Shown: positions 48,771-58,678 of the stretch, in pieces
Numbering within the stretch: the stretch's first letter is position 1
How the letters are laid out: every line of letters starts with the position of its first letter
Assembly: GCA_021927905.1 (NCBI GenBank)
Contig: BLLK01000069.1
Location: forward strand, 186,001 to 250,000
DNA length: 64,000 bases
Reading direction: 5' to 3'
Origin: Chaetoceros tenuissimus
Lineage: Eukaryota > Bacillariophyta > Thalassiosirophyceae > Chaetocerotales > Chaetocerotaceae
Notes under the pieces: model-generated
The model's database searches: none
What the model saw: only the letters and a program-made list of their open reading frames with translations
What the model was told of the DNA's origin: nothing
Program-made: the position numbers and the translations under genes

Positions 48771-49619
48771 ATGACAAACAGTGATCCAGAAAATCAAACA
48801 GAGACTCAACAGCAGGGAGATCATCAACGTCACATTCATGTAGGAGACTATGATATTTCCATTGATGAAGACAAAGCACCACTTGTAGGAGTTGCAGCAT
48901 CCGCAATCATTCTCTTGATTGCAGTTGAAATTGGACAAGGGATCAAAAGACATATTAAAGAATATGGAATTGCATTTGCAAGTATTGCATTGATTCTCTC
49001 TGTCGTTAGTCTTTTGCCAAACAATGAACAAATGAAACAGTACTCGCCTCAATTGAACTACTTTTTATTTGTTTGGTGCTTTATTGGAGCTTGTATCATG
49101 ACTTTTGGAGATGGACCTTTTATTGAGACTTCCAATGGATACTTTGCTTCATGGGGAATGGTTATCTTTGCAGCCATGGCAATGGGATATGCAAACATTC
49201 CTTTGAATGATAATCTACGAAGAGCTACAGAAGGGCAGAATTTGTTGCTTGGACTTGGTGCATGTGCGATCGTGTGTATCGTGGCATGTGTACCGTATTT
49301 TGACGAATACAAATTTAAAGCTCAAGGAGAAGCAATCTTTGCAATCATTGTCAGTATCATGACTGTATTGTTGGTTGCGAACTTTGTCTATGCAAAATAT
49401 CAAGGCAATACAGCGATGCTTCAATATGAATTCCCAACCCTTGGTGTATTCGCACTCATGTGGGTTTTAGCAGCAGCCATGACTACTTTCAGAGGACCTT
49501 TTAGTACAACTGGAAACGGATATTTTGCAATGTGGGCGGGAGCTGTACTTGCTGTTAAGGCTGCTATTCGTGCAAAGGGTTCAGCGCCAGTTTCCACTTC
49601 GGTCAGTGAAAGTGAATAA
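48771..49619 (+). CDS. Multi-pass membrane protein with internal duplication (GNGYFAxW family), member 1
   Basis: Single exon, 282 residues. After a polar N-terminus and the start HVGDYDISI come about eight hydrophobic helices arranged as two similar halves of four. Each half ends in the same signature: FGDGPFIETSNGYFASWG near residue 120 and FRGPFSTTGNGYFAMW near 250, both after a Trp/Cys-rich helix. This is a four-helix unit duplicated inside the gene. No transporter or enzyme motif is recognised. Its neighbour at 50155 is a paralogue on the same strand. Localisation is unknown, and there is no cleavable presequence. Confidence 0.7.
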   Translation: MTNSDPENQTETQQQGDHQRHIHVGDYDISIDEDKAPLVGVAASAIILLIAVEIGQGIKRHIKEYGIAFASIALILSVVSLLPNNEQMKQYSPQLNYFLFVWCFIGACIMTFGDGPFIETSNGYFASWGMVIFAAMAMGYANIPLNDNLRRATEGQNLLLGLGACAIVCIVACVPYFDEYKFKAQGEAIFAIIVSIMTVLLVANFVYAKYQGNTAMLQYEFPTLGVFALMWVLAAAMTTFRGPFSTTGNGYFAMWAGAVLAVKAAIRAKGSAPVSTSVSESE

Positions 49620-50154
49620 ATATATTTATATAGTTATATGGATGCATGAGATTAGAATTAGATTTATATAGTAGGAAAAGGAATTTATTTAAGTAGAAGA
49701 ATATCTTTATATAGTTTGGTTGGTTCTATCCATAGTGTGCTCTCTTTTATTTTAATCGACAGAGGTGTTTGTTTTGTATTTGCAATGCACGTAACATACG
49801 TAATAAAGAAGTTTAGAAAATTTATAAAGAAAAATGTATTTTATATAGGTATCATACATCATATACTATTTATAATTTAAATACTTAACGAAGAATCAGA
49901 GATTCAAAATTGAAAATCCAGAATCGTGAAATTCATATTTTTTACTCTTTCCAAATGAATGAAAAATTTTGACATTAGGGTTCGCATTGATCACGGGATG
50001 AAGACCACATATCACCACAATGATGAGAACACCTTCACGAAGCATTCCTCTATCTTTTTGAAACATGATCGAAAGCATCGAAGGATACTCAAACAAAGAA
50101 GAAGAATTTTTTCATACGTACATATCTTCTATTGAAAATATACACAATCTTACA
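49620..50154. other. Intergenic between the paired membrane-protein genes
   Basis: AT-rich 535-bp spacer; an alternative in-frame ATG of the next gene lies inside it at 50065. Nothing else was recognised. Confidence 0.4.
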
Positions 50155-51126
50155 ATGGCTGAAGAAAAGAAAAGCTCACCTGTAGCAAAGAACAAAAACC
50201 CTCAGGAGAAGAAAGGAAAGGTTGACTTGAATGAGGATGTAGAAGCTGGCAAGCAAAACAATAAATTGCGTCCAAACAGTAAAAAGCAAACTCAAGCAGC
50301 TGAAACTAAGAAACACTTTGTTGTAGGAGAATATGATATCGCAGTACCTCAATCCAAAGTCCCTCTATTGGGAAATATGTTGAGCGCAGTAATCTTATTC
50401 ATTGCAATTTTCGCCCGAGACTTGCTTGATACTCACAAGTACTATGCCAGATATGGACTTGTATTATGTCTTGTCACCTTTGTTTTGGCTTTGATTACCA
50501 TTGTTCTTCCAAGCAAGAATCATATGGTCAAGGGTATCAAGTACTTCATGTTCATCTGGTGTCTTGTAGGTGCATGTGTTCTTACTTTTGGAAGTGATGC
50601 TCCTTTTGAAAGAACTGGAAATGGATATTTTGCAGCTTGGGGATGTGCTCTCTTTGCTTCTGTAGCTGCAGATGCCCCGGGTGCTCTTTCCAAGTTTACT
50701 TTGGACAAGATGAATGCTCTCATCGATTTGGGTGCCGCTACAGTAACTCTATTGGTCGCTCTAGGCTTTGAATACCATTACAGAAACAGGGAAAGTACTG
50801 CGTACACTAGCAGCTATGACAAGTTCGAATTGGAAATTGTTTACGCAACCATTGTAGCTGGTCTTACCTTGATCTTTGTCTTCTCGACCTCCTTCCACTA
50901 CACTTGTCAAGGGGATAGGGTACTTGGTGAATGCGTAGTACTTACAATTCTATCAGTATTATGGATTGTTGCTGCATGTGCGGTCACATTCTCAGGTCCA
51001 TTCTTGTTTACTGGAAATGGATATTTTGCAAGTTGGTTTGCATTCTTGACTGCTGTAAGAGCAACCTTCTTTTCATGGGAACATCGCAACGATGTGAATG
51101 TAAACAGTAACCGTAACGCAGTCTAG
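50155..51126 (+). CDS. Multi-pass membrane protein with internal duplication (GNGYFAxW family), member 2
   Basis: 323 residues from the ATG at 50155, chosen because MAEEKK fits the polar N-terminus of the neighbour; an in-frame ATG at 50065 would add 30 residues. HFVVGEYDIAVPQSKVPLLG aligns with HVGDYDISIDEDKAPLVG of member 1. Two halves of four helices each end in APFERTGNGYFAAWG and GPFLFTGNGYFASW. The N-terminal 60 residues are Lys-rich. Tandem duplication with member 1 is clear, though the two are well diverged. Function unknown. Confidence 0.72.
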   Translation: MAEEKKSSPVAKNKNPQEKKGKVDLNEDVEAGKQNNKLRPNSKKQTQAAETKKHFVVGEYDIAVPQSKVPLLGNMLSAVILFIAIFARDLLDTHKYYARYGLVLCLVTFVLALITIVLPSKNHMVKGIKYFMFIWCLVGACVLTFGSDAPFERTGNGYFAAWGCALFASVAADAPGALSKFTLDKMNALIDLGAATVTLLVALGFEYHYRNRESTAYTSSYDKFELEIVYATIVAGLTLIFVFSTSFHYTCQGDRVLGECVVLTILSVLWIVAACAVTFSGPFLFTGNGYFASWFAFLTAVRATFFSWEHRNDVNVNSNRNAV

Positions 51127-51313
51127 ATCCACAATGAGCTCCACCTGGGAAGAAATCCAGTACATGTGTAAATCTATAAAGTAAATGTTTCAATTCAAAC
51201 TATAATTAGTCTATATTACCAACTATACTTTTCTCGAAAACAAATTTGATGAGTTCGACGAAAACATCTCTTTCTTCAAAAATAGCTCACCACCTAATTC
51301 ATTTTATGAAAAT

Positions 51314-51616
51314 TTAAGCCTTGAGTCCAGGGAAGGTGTTCTCTTCACGCTCCTCCTCCCACTTCTCAGTCCAGATAGTAGGACAGATGGAGTAAGCCAT
51401 TTGCTTCATATTTTTGCATCCCTCTTCATCTCCGGTGTTCTTCAAACAGAGAAGCCATTCGTTGTATCTATTCCAGCAGTGGTTAGCTTGGTTCTGGGTT
51501 GGGAATCTGGAGTCACGTGGGGTAGTGCGAACAGCCTTGACAACGTCTACAGTCTGCTTTTGGTCGTCGTTGAGCTCTGGGTCTGCTCCATAGATGGATT
51601 GGTTAAGCTTGGTCAT
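51314..51616 (-). CDS. Cytochrome c oxidase subunit 6b (COX12-type)
   Basis: Single exon, 100 residues from the ATG at 51616. TTPRDSRFPTQNQANHCW is the hallmark of the family. It is followed by a CX9C pair (CWNRYNEWLLC) and a CX10C pair (CKNMKQMAYSIC), which form the two disulphides of the helical hairpin in the mitochondrial intermembrane space. The protein lies at the dimer interface of respiratory complex IV. The tail TEKWEEEREENTFPGL is also typical. Upstream in-frame ATG codons would add a hydrophobic extension not found in the family, so they are not used. Confidence 0.93.
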   Translation of the reverse strand: MTKLNQSIYGADPELNDDQKQTVDVVKAVRTTPRDSRFPTQNQANHCWNRYNEWLLCLKNTGDEEGCKNMKQMAYSICPTIWTEKWEEEREENTFPGLKA

Positions 51617-52606
51617 GATGAAAGATATAAATATATAATGCCTTTTAGGAGGAAAATAAGAACATGAGATGGGTAAACATGAGAATAGTTTCAAGTTTTA
51701 TTTTTTGACCAATATTGAGCAGAAAAAGCTCCAAAATAAACATAATTCATTTCATACTGAATCATTCTAATTATTTCAAAAGTTCATCGCTTTCTAGAGC
51801 CTTGGGATATCAAAGATAATCACATCGCTAGAAAACCGCCAATCTTGAAGAGATGCGAAAATCTGAAATTTTTCACCAAATTTCCTCGATCCTTTCATCC
51901 CTCGCCCAGTATAAATAATCTCATACCTTCGATACTGTTCTATATACACTGGAATGGTCTCAAGATAGATACAACACTGTTTAGCTTACCTGTTTCCGCT
52001 GTGTTGCAATCTGTTGCTATCCAACCGATGCAGGAGTAAAAAAATTGCAGCACCCCGATGTTGGAAAAAAGAGACAAAAAGGGGGAGGAGTAAAGAGGAA
52101 AATGTCATTTTCATTTGGAAAAAAATGCTTTCATTTTTTACATTGTGTACAGTGTATTGTCCGTCTTTTTAATAACCAACATAGTTTGACTATATCTTTA
52201 AAATGATAAGAAATATATTTATTACAGTTTGATGGAGTACCTTGTCTTTGAATCTAGAAATTGAAGGTTGAAAAATTTCAAAGCTTTTCTTGAAAAGCAT
52301 CCTAGAGATGGCATTGCCAATGTCATTATTCTATTTCAAAACAGATTATTCTACCAAACAATCCCTTTCGTATTTTCTCAACACAGCAAGTCCTGCACTA
52401 CTACAAAATGAATCAATAAAAGTTATTGTACTTGATACTTTTTTATAATGGTTATTTTGTGTGTGTCTATATAGCTAATACTTGTCGCAAGGAGTTCATC
52501 TATTATCTCTTGTCTTGTCCCTCTTTTAATTTGAAAACGACAGTAGACTTTTTTTTATTTACATGTTCGAAAGCGTTGTGTTGAATAATCCCACAGTCAA
52601 TTTAAC
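51617..52606. other. Intergenic, about 1 kb, nothing recognised
   Basis: AT-rich spacer between the start of COX6b and the stop of the sulfoquinovose synthase. It should hold the COX6b promoter at its left end and the 3' UTR of the next gene at its right. No RNA gene or repeat was seen. Confidence 0.4.
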
Positions 52607-54244
52607 TTAACTGCTTCCGTTGACAGCAGAAGTTTCCTTCTCCTCGAATTTAACAGAGTTAGGATCGAGCTCAGCACATTCAGCAGCACGCTTCTTGTTC
52701 CAGAAGGAAGCTGGGAGAATCTTGGTTGGGTCACATCTATCCTTGTACTTCTTTACAATCTCAGTAACCTCATCGAAAAGTCCAGTGTCAAGGGTAGTTG
52801 GTTCAAGTCCAAGGTTGCAGAATTTCTTGTTGGATACATCCAATTCATTTTCAGCAGCTTCTTGACGTGGGTTAGGGATCTTGTTCACTTCAACTCCAGT
52901 CTGATCTGCAACAAGTGCAGCAACATCACGTACACGACGAGTCTCTGCTACCTGGTTGAAAATCTCAACACGCTCTCCCTTTGCTGGTGGATTATTTACT
53001 GCGATTTCAATACATTTTGCAGTATCAGTTACGTGAATGAATGCACGAGTCTGTCCTCCGGTTCCGTATACGGTAAGTGGAACTCCCATAGCTCCCTGCA
53101 TGAGGAAACGATTAAGTACAGTTCCGTAATCTCCATCGTAGTCAAAACGGTTGATAAGACGTTCATCCTTGATGGTTTGTGGAGTGTTGGTTCCCCATAC
53201 AATTCCCTGATGAAGATCGGTGATACGAAGGTCATCATTCTTCTGGTAAAATTGCCACATGATAGCATCAAGACACTTGGTTGCGTGATAAATGGATCCT
53301 GGGTATGCAGGGTGCAAAATGTTGGATTCACGTCCTCCTGGAAGGGTAACATCAATGTATCCCTCTGGGATCTCTCCTCCAGAAGTTCCATATCCGTATA
53401 CTCCCATGGTTCCAAGATGAACAATGTGTGCATCTACTTCAGCATCGATAACTGCACAGCAAAGGTTGTTGGATCCGGAAACGTTGTTGTCAATGGTATA
53501 ACGCTTAGCCTTGGAATTCTTCATGGAATATGGAGCAGCACGCTGTTCTGCGAAGTGAATGACAGAGTCTGGCTGCTCTTCTTTGATAAGCTGTACAAGA
53601 AGATCGTACTCCTTTGCGATGTCAATATTCTTAAATTTGATTTCCTTTCCAGATACTTCCTTCCATGCTTGTACACGAACCTATAGTTTGAATAGAGAAA
53701 AGTTAGACACATGTTTCCAATGTCATTTTTGTATATTATATATATGTTTTCAACATATCTTGTGTCGGCATGTAGTGCGAGTGCCCTAGCATTGAAATGT
53801 ATGATTGCTATTCTAGCACGGCAATAGCTCAGGTGGCCGTAGACACAGAGTATACATATATATATCTTATATCTAAATGAGAAGCATTTTTATTCTTACC
53901 TCTGGTGGCTGGATAGGAGTAAGAGAAGAGCATCCAAGCTCAGTATCGATATGTCTACGGGAAAGGTTATCAACAATTACAACATCATGTCCAGCATCAG
54001 AAAGGTGAAGAGAGGTAGGCCATCCACAGAATCCATCTCCTCCGAGAACGATAATCTTTTTCTTCTCAAAGTCTGCGTCTCCCTCCTTTGCCTTCAATTG
54101 AAAAGGATTGAATACCTTGGACTCGGTGAAGAGACTATTGGTTGCTACAGTATTTGGAGCTGCTACCTTGTTGCTGAAGGTAGCTGGAGCAGTGAAGGAT
54201 GCTGCAAGAGCAGGGATGCAGGCTGCAATGTAAAGGAATTTCAT
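52607..54244 (-). CDS. SQD1: UDP-sulfoquinovose synthase, plastid-targeted
   Basis: Exon 1 53900-54244 and exon 2 52607-53680 (219-nt intron) give 472 residues. The enzyme makes UDP-sulfoquinovose from UDP-glucose and sulfite for the thylakoid lipid SQDG. A signal peptide ends LAASF|TAP, an ASAF-type plastid motif. The NAD-binding motif is GGDGFCGWPTSLHLS, with IVDNLSRRHID following. HFAEQRAAPYSM, HLGTMGVYGYG with the catalytic Thr, and YHATK (Tyr and Lys of the SDR site) are present. TRAFIHVTDTAKCIEIAVNN and the C-terminal block match the plant enzyme along its whole length. The intron falls between ELGCSSLTPIQPPE and VRVQAWKEVSG. The assignment is firm. Confidence 0.95.
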
Positions 54245-54735
54245 TGTTGGTGATAAGAATTCGTTTTTATGTTAAGTGGAATGCAAGTTAACCAATGCTT
54301 TTGTTCTAACTAAAAGTACTTGCTTGGATCTGGGAAGATTCAGAGTTTGTTCTCCACCAAAAATGAACGTGCTGACGTACTACGAGTACGAGGGAGCAAA
54401 CCTACCAACGGTCAGCAGTGGGAGGGCTTAAGTAACTTTGCCTACGCAGAGGCCACCTTTGTCCTTTGTGTGCTTTTTGGCGCGAAAATATAGATTCGAA
54501 TGGAATCTAGAGAGTTGGTGGCTAGTTTTGGTATGTTTCTTTTATGGCTAGCTATAGAAAAAATGATAATGTCATGAATGAGGAAGTCTTGCGTACCTTA
54601 AGTTTCAAAGTTAGCAACGTTTCCAAAAAAAAAACGAACATTTTTTCATGGGGAGGAGACCAAAAAGAAGTTGAATTCATACTTTATGCTTTATGACTTT
54701 ACTTTCATTTCCAATACGCACAACAAGTTGATCAG
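54245..54735. other. Intergenic, divergent promoter region
   Basis: Spacer of 491 bp between the start codons of the sulfoquinovose synthase (minus) and the next glycosyltransferase (plus). Nothing specific was recognised. Confidence 0.35.
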
Positions 54736-55809
54736 ATGAAGACTTTTCACTTCTTGATAGTATGCCTTGTACAAGCCTTCGCTACAGTCAATTTTCTCAC
54801 GCGTATCAATGTAGATCTTCAAAATTATGGAAGTAAAACTGCCAGCGAAAGATTGGCCTTAAGAGGTACTATCAACACTCTGGCTGTTGATGGCAACACA
54901 AACAATATAACATTGACGGATCAAGTTAACAATCCTACAGATGCAACAACCGATACTGCTGCAATCTGCGCCATTCAAAAGGGCTCTCTCACTTTTATTG
55001 ACGAATGGATCGACTACAATCTAGCCATTGGGTTTGATAAGATTTACATTTATGATAATTCTGAAGATTTTGAATTACAGAGCTGGTATGAAAAGCAGAA
55101 CCAAACTCGTGTCGATGTGAAGCACTTCCCAGGTCAAGTAAAGCAAATACCAGCCTATCATGATTGCATCACAAGAATAAAATGGGAAGATCCTAAAGGA
55201 CCAATGCATAAATGGCTTGCATTCATTGACCTTGACGAGTTTATAGTTCTCAAACAGCATGAAAATATTTTGGAACTACTCGAAGAGAAGGCAGAAGGGC
55301 AGGACGTGGGTGGATTAGCTCTGAATTGGTACATGTTTGGCTACGATAATCAGATAAAGTACAAACCCATTCCAATGACCAAAAGATTTCAAACACGAGA
55401 TAAGGGGATTAATCAACATGTGAAAGTGATTTTGCGTACAGATCTCATTGGCAAAGGAGGTACCTTTAATAGTCCTCATGCTTATAAATACAACAAAGCA
55501 TCTATTGCAACAGTAGATACTACTGGAAAGAGATTGGAAGAAGATCCATGGTTCAATATCGATGGTCCATCAGATGTGGCAGTGATTCATCATTATCACA
55601 CAAAATCATTAGAAGAGTACGTATCACGATGTGCACGAGGAAGAGCAGACATGAGACAACGCAGTGACAAAGAAGCAGCGTGTAGAAGTGAAGAAGAGAT
55701 TTTAGAGGGGTGGGAGCGTAATCTTCAACAGAGTGTGTTCGATATTTCGGCATGGGAAGCATTGAAGCAGAGGGTACCGAAATACGAGAAGTACGATGAT
55801 TTGGAATAA
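54736..55809 (+). CDS. Glycosyltransferase family 92-like protein
   Basis: Single exon, 357 residues with an N-terminal signal or anchor (about 1-20). ICAIQKGSLTFIDEWIDYN, GFDKIYIYDN, WLAFIDLDEFIVL (the acidic D-x-D metal site), LALNWYMFG and a late HYHTKSLEEYVSRCARG follow the order found in GT92/DUF23 proteins, which add galactose to glycans in animals. The donor and acceptor in a diatom are unknown. The lumenal part contains NxT sites. It is the third glycosyltransferase gene in the window, but the three are not adjacent. Confidence 0.72.
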   Translation: MKTFHFLIVCLVQAFATVNFLTRINVDLQNYGSKTASERLALRGTINTLAVDGNTNNITLTDQVNNPTDATTDTAAICAIQKGSLTFIDEWIDYNLAIGFDKIYIYDNSEDFELQSWYEKQNQTRVDVKHFPGQVKQIPAYHDCITRIKWEDPKGPMHKWLAFIDLDEFIVLKQHENILELLEEKAEGQDVGGLALNWYMFGYDNQIKYKPIPMTKRFQTRDKGINQHVKVILRTDLIGKGGTFNSPHAYKYNKASIATVDTTGKRLEEDPWFNIDGPSDVAVIHHYHTKSLEEYVSRCARGRADMRQRSDKEAACRSEEEILEGWERNLQQSVFDISAWEALKQRVPKYEKYDDLE

Positions 55810-56272
55810 TCATAATTACTTTTCGAAATATGAAAGCGCATTGATCTCTGCTTGAAGAAAAAAAGTATGTTCCAAAGTCAAACTGTATATATATATATGT
55901 GTGAAAATAGCTCGTATTAAATATTCTCAGTTATATTCAATACAAAGTGTTCAAAGTTTCTGCTTCTACGCAGCTTGTTTTATCAGATGAAAAATGATGC
56001 AGTGCAAGAAATGAAGTGATTCCTCCTAGCTAGATGGTGACAGTGGATTGATTCAAAGCATCTGGATCGAATCTCAGAATCAAATGCTTGTTCTTCTGCG
56101 AAAGGTTGAGTCTTCCTTGTAGCTTCTTTTTTCTTTCTTCATATTTTGTCATTGCAATGATCTTCAGATGAGACAAAGATGCGAAACTGATAAAGATGGG
56201 ACTCAATGTCTGACAAAAGTCGAACAAAGTCAAAACATCAATATTTCTACATGCTTGATTTTGTTTATGATT
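55810..56272. other. Intergenic, no gene recognised
   Basis: AT-rich spacer with an (AT)n stretch at 55889-55900. A short minus-strand frame (56030-56233) has a basic, helix-like C-terminal half but no support and is not called. Confidence 0.4.
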
Positions 56273-56442
56273 TCATTGTTGTAACTAGACTAGCAATCAA
56301 TCGATCAAAGAGATCAAGAACAACAATAAATAATGTTGTCAAAAGTTGCAAAAGAAATTTTCTCCGTCACAGGGAATCGAACCCTGGTCTCCCGCGTGAC
56401 AGGCGGGGATACTAGCCACTATACTATGACGGATGTTGTTGC
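56273..56442. repeat. Left arm of an inverted repeat containing tRNA-Asp
   Basis: The reverse complement of this stretch matches 57460-57630 from GCAACAAC upstream of the tRNA to about 90 bp beyond its 3' end, with only a few differences (for example small changes in the T/A runs after the tRNA). The loop between the arms is about 1.0 kb. Confidence 0.9.
56362..56433 (-). tRNA. tRNA-Asp (GUC)
   Basis: A 72-nt cloverleaf without intron. Acceptor stem TCCGTCA pairs with TGACGGA, discriminator G, anticodon loop CCTGTCACG with GTC, T-loop GGTTCGATTCC (B box). A short T-run follows the gene on the minus strand, as expected for RNA polymerase III. Sequence identical to the copy at 57469-57540. Confidence 0.95.
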
Positions 56443-57048
56443 GGTGCTGGAGCTCACTAAAAATAACATACTACTCTTGAATACTAAGCATAGTAATCCA
56501 ATTGCTTTTTTTTAATTCTTAGAAGAATTTTCTCGATCTTTTTCGCAAAGTAATTTTTTCAAGTATCAAAACTTAACAATGATTCTACATCCTTGGAATA
56601 GGTTTCAATGAAGGTTTGCAGCTTGATACAAAAAACTTCAGCTCACACCGTCTTCAGTTGAATAAACGGATTGTTTTGTAATTTTTTTCTACTCAAGTTG
56701 CTCTATGCTTTTGTGTATTTAGTCTTATAGTAATTCATTCATATATCAAGGTTGAAGAATGAATCTATATTCTTGAAAAGTTTGCAAGGATGGTCTATAC
56801 TTGAGTGATGCAAAAACTTCCACTTTTCAACTCACATTGTCATGAGGTTGAAACGCATTGAAAGTTGTGTAAGTATGGATCTAGCTAGCGTTTTAAACAC
56901 TCCTGCGACTGCGCGATTGCGAACAAACCCAAAAATGAACACAAAACGAAAAAGATAGAAAAGATAACATCCATTATACTGCAACTAATTGTCAGATTTC
57001 CAGATCATACGAGTATGCATGTAAATATATACTAATCTTATATATGCA
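56443..57048. other. Loop of the inverted repeat, no gene recognised
   Basis: AT-rich sequence between the left tRNA and a small frame. It holds two diverged direct copies of a string of about 130 bp (near 56560-56690 and 56735-56870) sharing AATGA[TA]TCTA-[TC]AT-CTT, AGGTTTG or GTTTGCA and CTTCAGCTCACACCGTCTTC versus CTTTTCAACTCACATTGTCATG. No coding character. Confidence 0.4.
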
Positions 57049-57303
57049 ATGAGCAACAATAAAGAACCCTCAACCCATGAAACTCACGACCGCCCGACCA
57101 ATGACGAAATCGAAGCAACTTTGTTTTCCTTCTTGGAGACTTATGGTCCGAGAGAAGATGTCAGCTTCCCCCCTGACTGTATCAGATTCTATCCACAAGC
57201 ACGGAAAATCTCTATCGGTGACTTGAAAAAAGTTGAAGAAGTATACAATATATCATCATCGAAAAATGGTGGTTGGGATAAAATCGATGTAAATGGAAAT
57301 TAA
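57049..57303 (+). CDS. Possible small protein of 84 residues, unknown
   Basis: An ATG frame with polar, normally balanced composition (contains FSFLETYGPRED and PPDCIRFYPQARKISIGDLKK). It lies inside the loop of the tRNA inverted repeat. No family is recognised and no intron is evident. It could be a chance frame. Confidence 0.35.
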   Translation: MSNNKEPSTHETHDRPTNDEIEATLFSFLETYGPREDVSFPPDCIRFYPQARKISIGDLKKVEEVYNISSSKNGGWDKIDVNGN

Positions 57304-57459
57304 TTTCATAAGCAACCCAGCGCTAGGACTCTGGACAATTGAGAAGTGATATGAGAGTAATGGATGACAAGACTGTACATACAATAACAGTCAACATTCC
57401 TACAAAATAAAATTCATCCTATATGTACAGGGAAACTATTGTTTGGTGAGGGCTAAAAG

Positions 57460-57630
57460 GCAACAACTTCCGTCATAGTATAGTGGCTAGTATCCCCGCC
57501 TGTCACGCGGGAGACCAGGGTTCGATTCCCTGTGACGGAGAAAAATTTCTTTTTCAACTTTTGACAACATTATTTATTGTTGTTCTTGATCTCTTTGATC
57601 GATTGATTGCTAGTCTAGTTACAACAATGA
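57460..57630. repeat. Right arm of an inverted repeat containing tRNA-Asp
   Basis: Partner of 56273-56442. Similarity ends sharply after ACAACAATGA at 57630, beyond which the flanks are unrelated. Confidence 0.9.
57469..57540 (+). tRNA. tRNA-Asp (GUC)
   Basis: Identical 72-nt copy of the minus-strand tRNA at 56362-56433, with anticodon GTC in CCTGTCACG, acceptor stem TCCGTCA/TGACGGA, and a TTTCTTTTT terminator tract just after the gene. Confidence 0.95.
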
Positions 57631-57964
57631 ACCAATAATGTTTTTCATTTTGTTTGACTATTTGTTCATTTTTTATAATTATGATACTAAAACAAGACAT
57701 CCTCAATCATGATGAGTAATTGTCCTATATATTTATAATAAAGTACGTACACAAAAGGGTCAAATGCGTCCTATCGAATTTCGATTGGCTGCTGCGCTGC
57801 TGCCTTTGCAACCTTGCACCTAAAAGTAGGTAGCGACCTTCACTTTTTACTTCATACGAAAGCAAGAGAAACTTTGATAAGCAAGTACCAGTCAAATAGC
57901 AGTAGCTAGCTACAATAGTACAATCGCAAGTAGACAAGGAATACGCACAAGCAAGTGAACCAAA
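57631..57964. other. Intergenic, promoter region of the MYND gene
   Basis: Spacer between the end of the inverted repeat and the ATG at 57965. Nothing specific was recognised. Confidence 0.35.
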
Positions 57965-58486
57965 ATGGAAATGCTAGATCACATTTCTCAAGGAAAAAAG
58001 AGAGAACTCAAACGTAACAATAAACTTCTTCGAGAATTCGATGCCTCCCCTGATCCAAATCTATTAGTCCTCTATCATCATCTCCGCGATAAAGAATTTG
58101 ACTGTTTCAATGCTAAGGAATATACAAATCAAATGATTGCCTATCATCAGAAAAATATCAAAGTGGTGGAAGTCGTATCTAGAAAAATGAATGGCCATGA
58201 CTATTTTCTAGTCTGCTGTCGACATGAGATTGAACAGAATAATCCCTTGTGTGAATTGGCATTTCAAGTACAGAGACAAATGCAGGGATATTGTATGCTG
58301 GTCAAGAAGCGCTGTTTTCAATGTCATACGGATGAGAATGTGAAAATGTGCAGTGGTTGTCAATGTGCCTGTTTTTGTTCCACTGCATGTTTGAAGAAAC
58401 ATTGGGGGATTCATAAACCTTTTTGCAAGCTTGTAGATCCAAAGGTCATCACTTTGGATAAGGAAGCATTTACTGTTGACATATAG
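57965..58486 (+). CDS. MYND-type zinc finger protein
   Basis: Single exon, 173 residues. The C-terminal 60 residues hold a MYND finger: CFQCHTDENVKMCSGC, then CAC-x-CS-x-ACLKKHWGIHKPFCK, with the Cys and His spacing (C-x2-C, C-x2-C, C-x3-C, H-x3-C) that binds two zinc ions. MYND fingers usually bind proline-rich peptides in protein complexes. The N-terminal 105 residues are helical and of no known family. It is convergent with the channel-like gene ending at 58679. Confidence 0.8.
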   Translation: MEMLDHISQGKKRELKRNNKLLREFDASPDPNLLVLYHHLRDKEFDCFNAKEYTNQMIAYHQKNIKVVEVVSRKMNGHDYFLVCCRHEIEQNNPLCELAFQVQRQMQGYCMLVKKRCFQCHTDENVKMCSGCQCACFCSTACLKKHWGIHKPFCKLVDPKVITLDKEAFTVDI

Positions 58487-58678
58487 ATGAAGTAGAGTTT
58501 GAAAACTAAGTCGGTTTTACAATACATTTTTTACATGAAACACAATGGCAAAGATAAACGTGCTACGTGCACAATGAATATGAAACAAAGGAAATATTCA
58601 TCCGAGATTCTTGAAATGGAAGATAAATCAAGTGTATCAACAGAAAGAATTGTATATACAAAATCATTCTCAGTTTTT

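Noticed and set aside
56030-56233. Minus-strand small frame near the tRNA inverted repeat
   Set aside because: The C-terminal half looks like a basic helix but there is no start context, relative or splice support.
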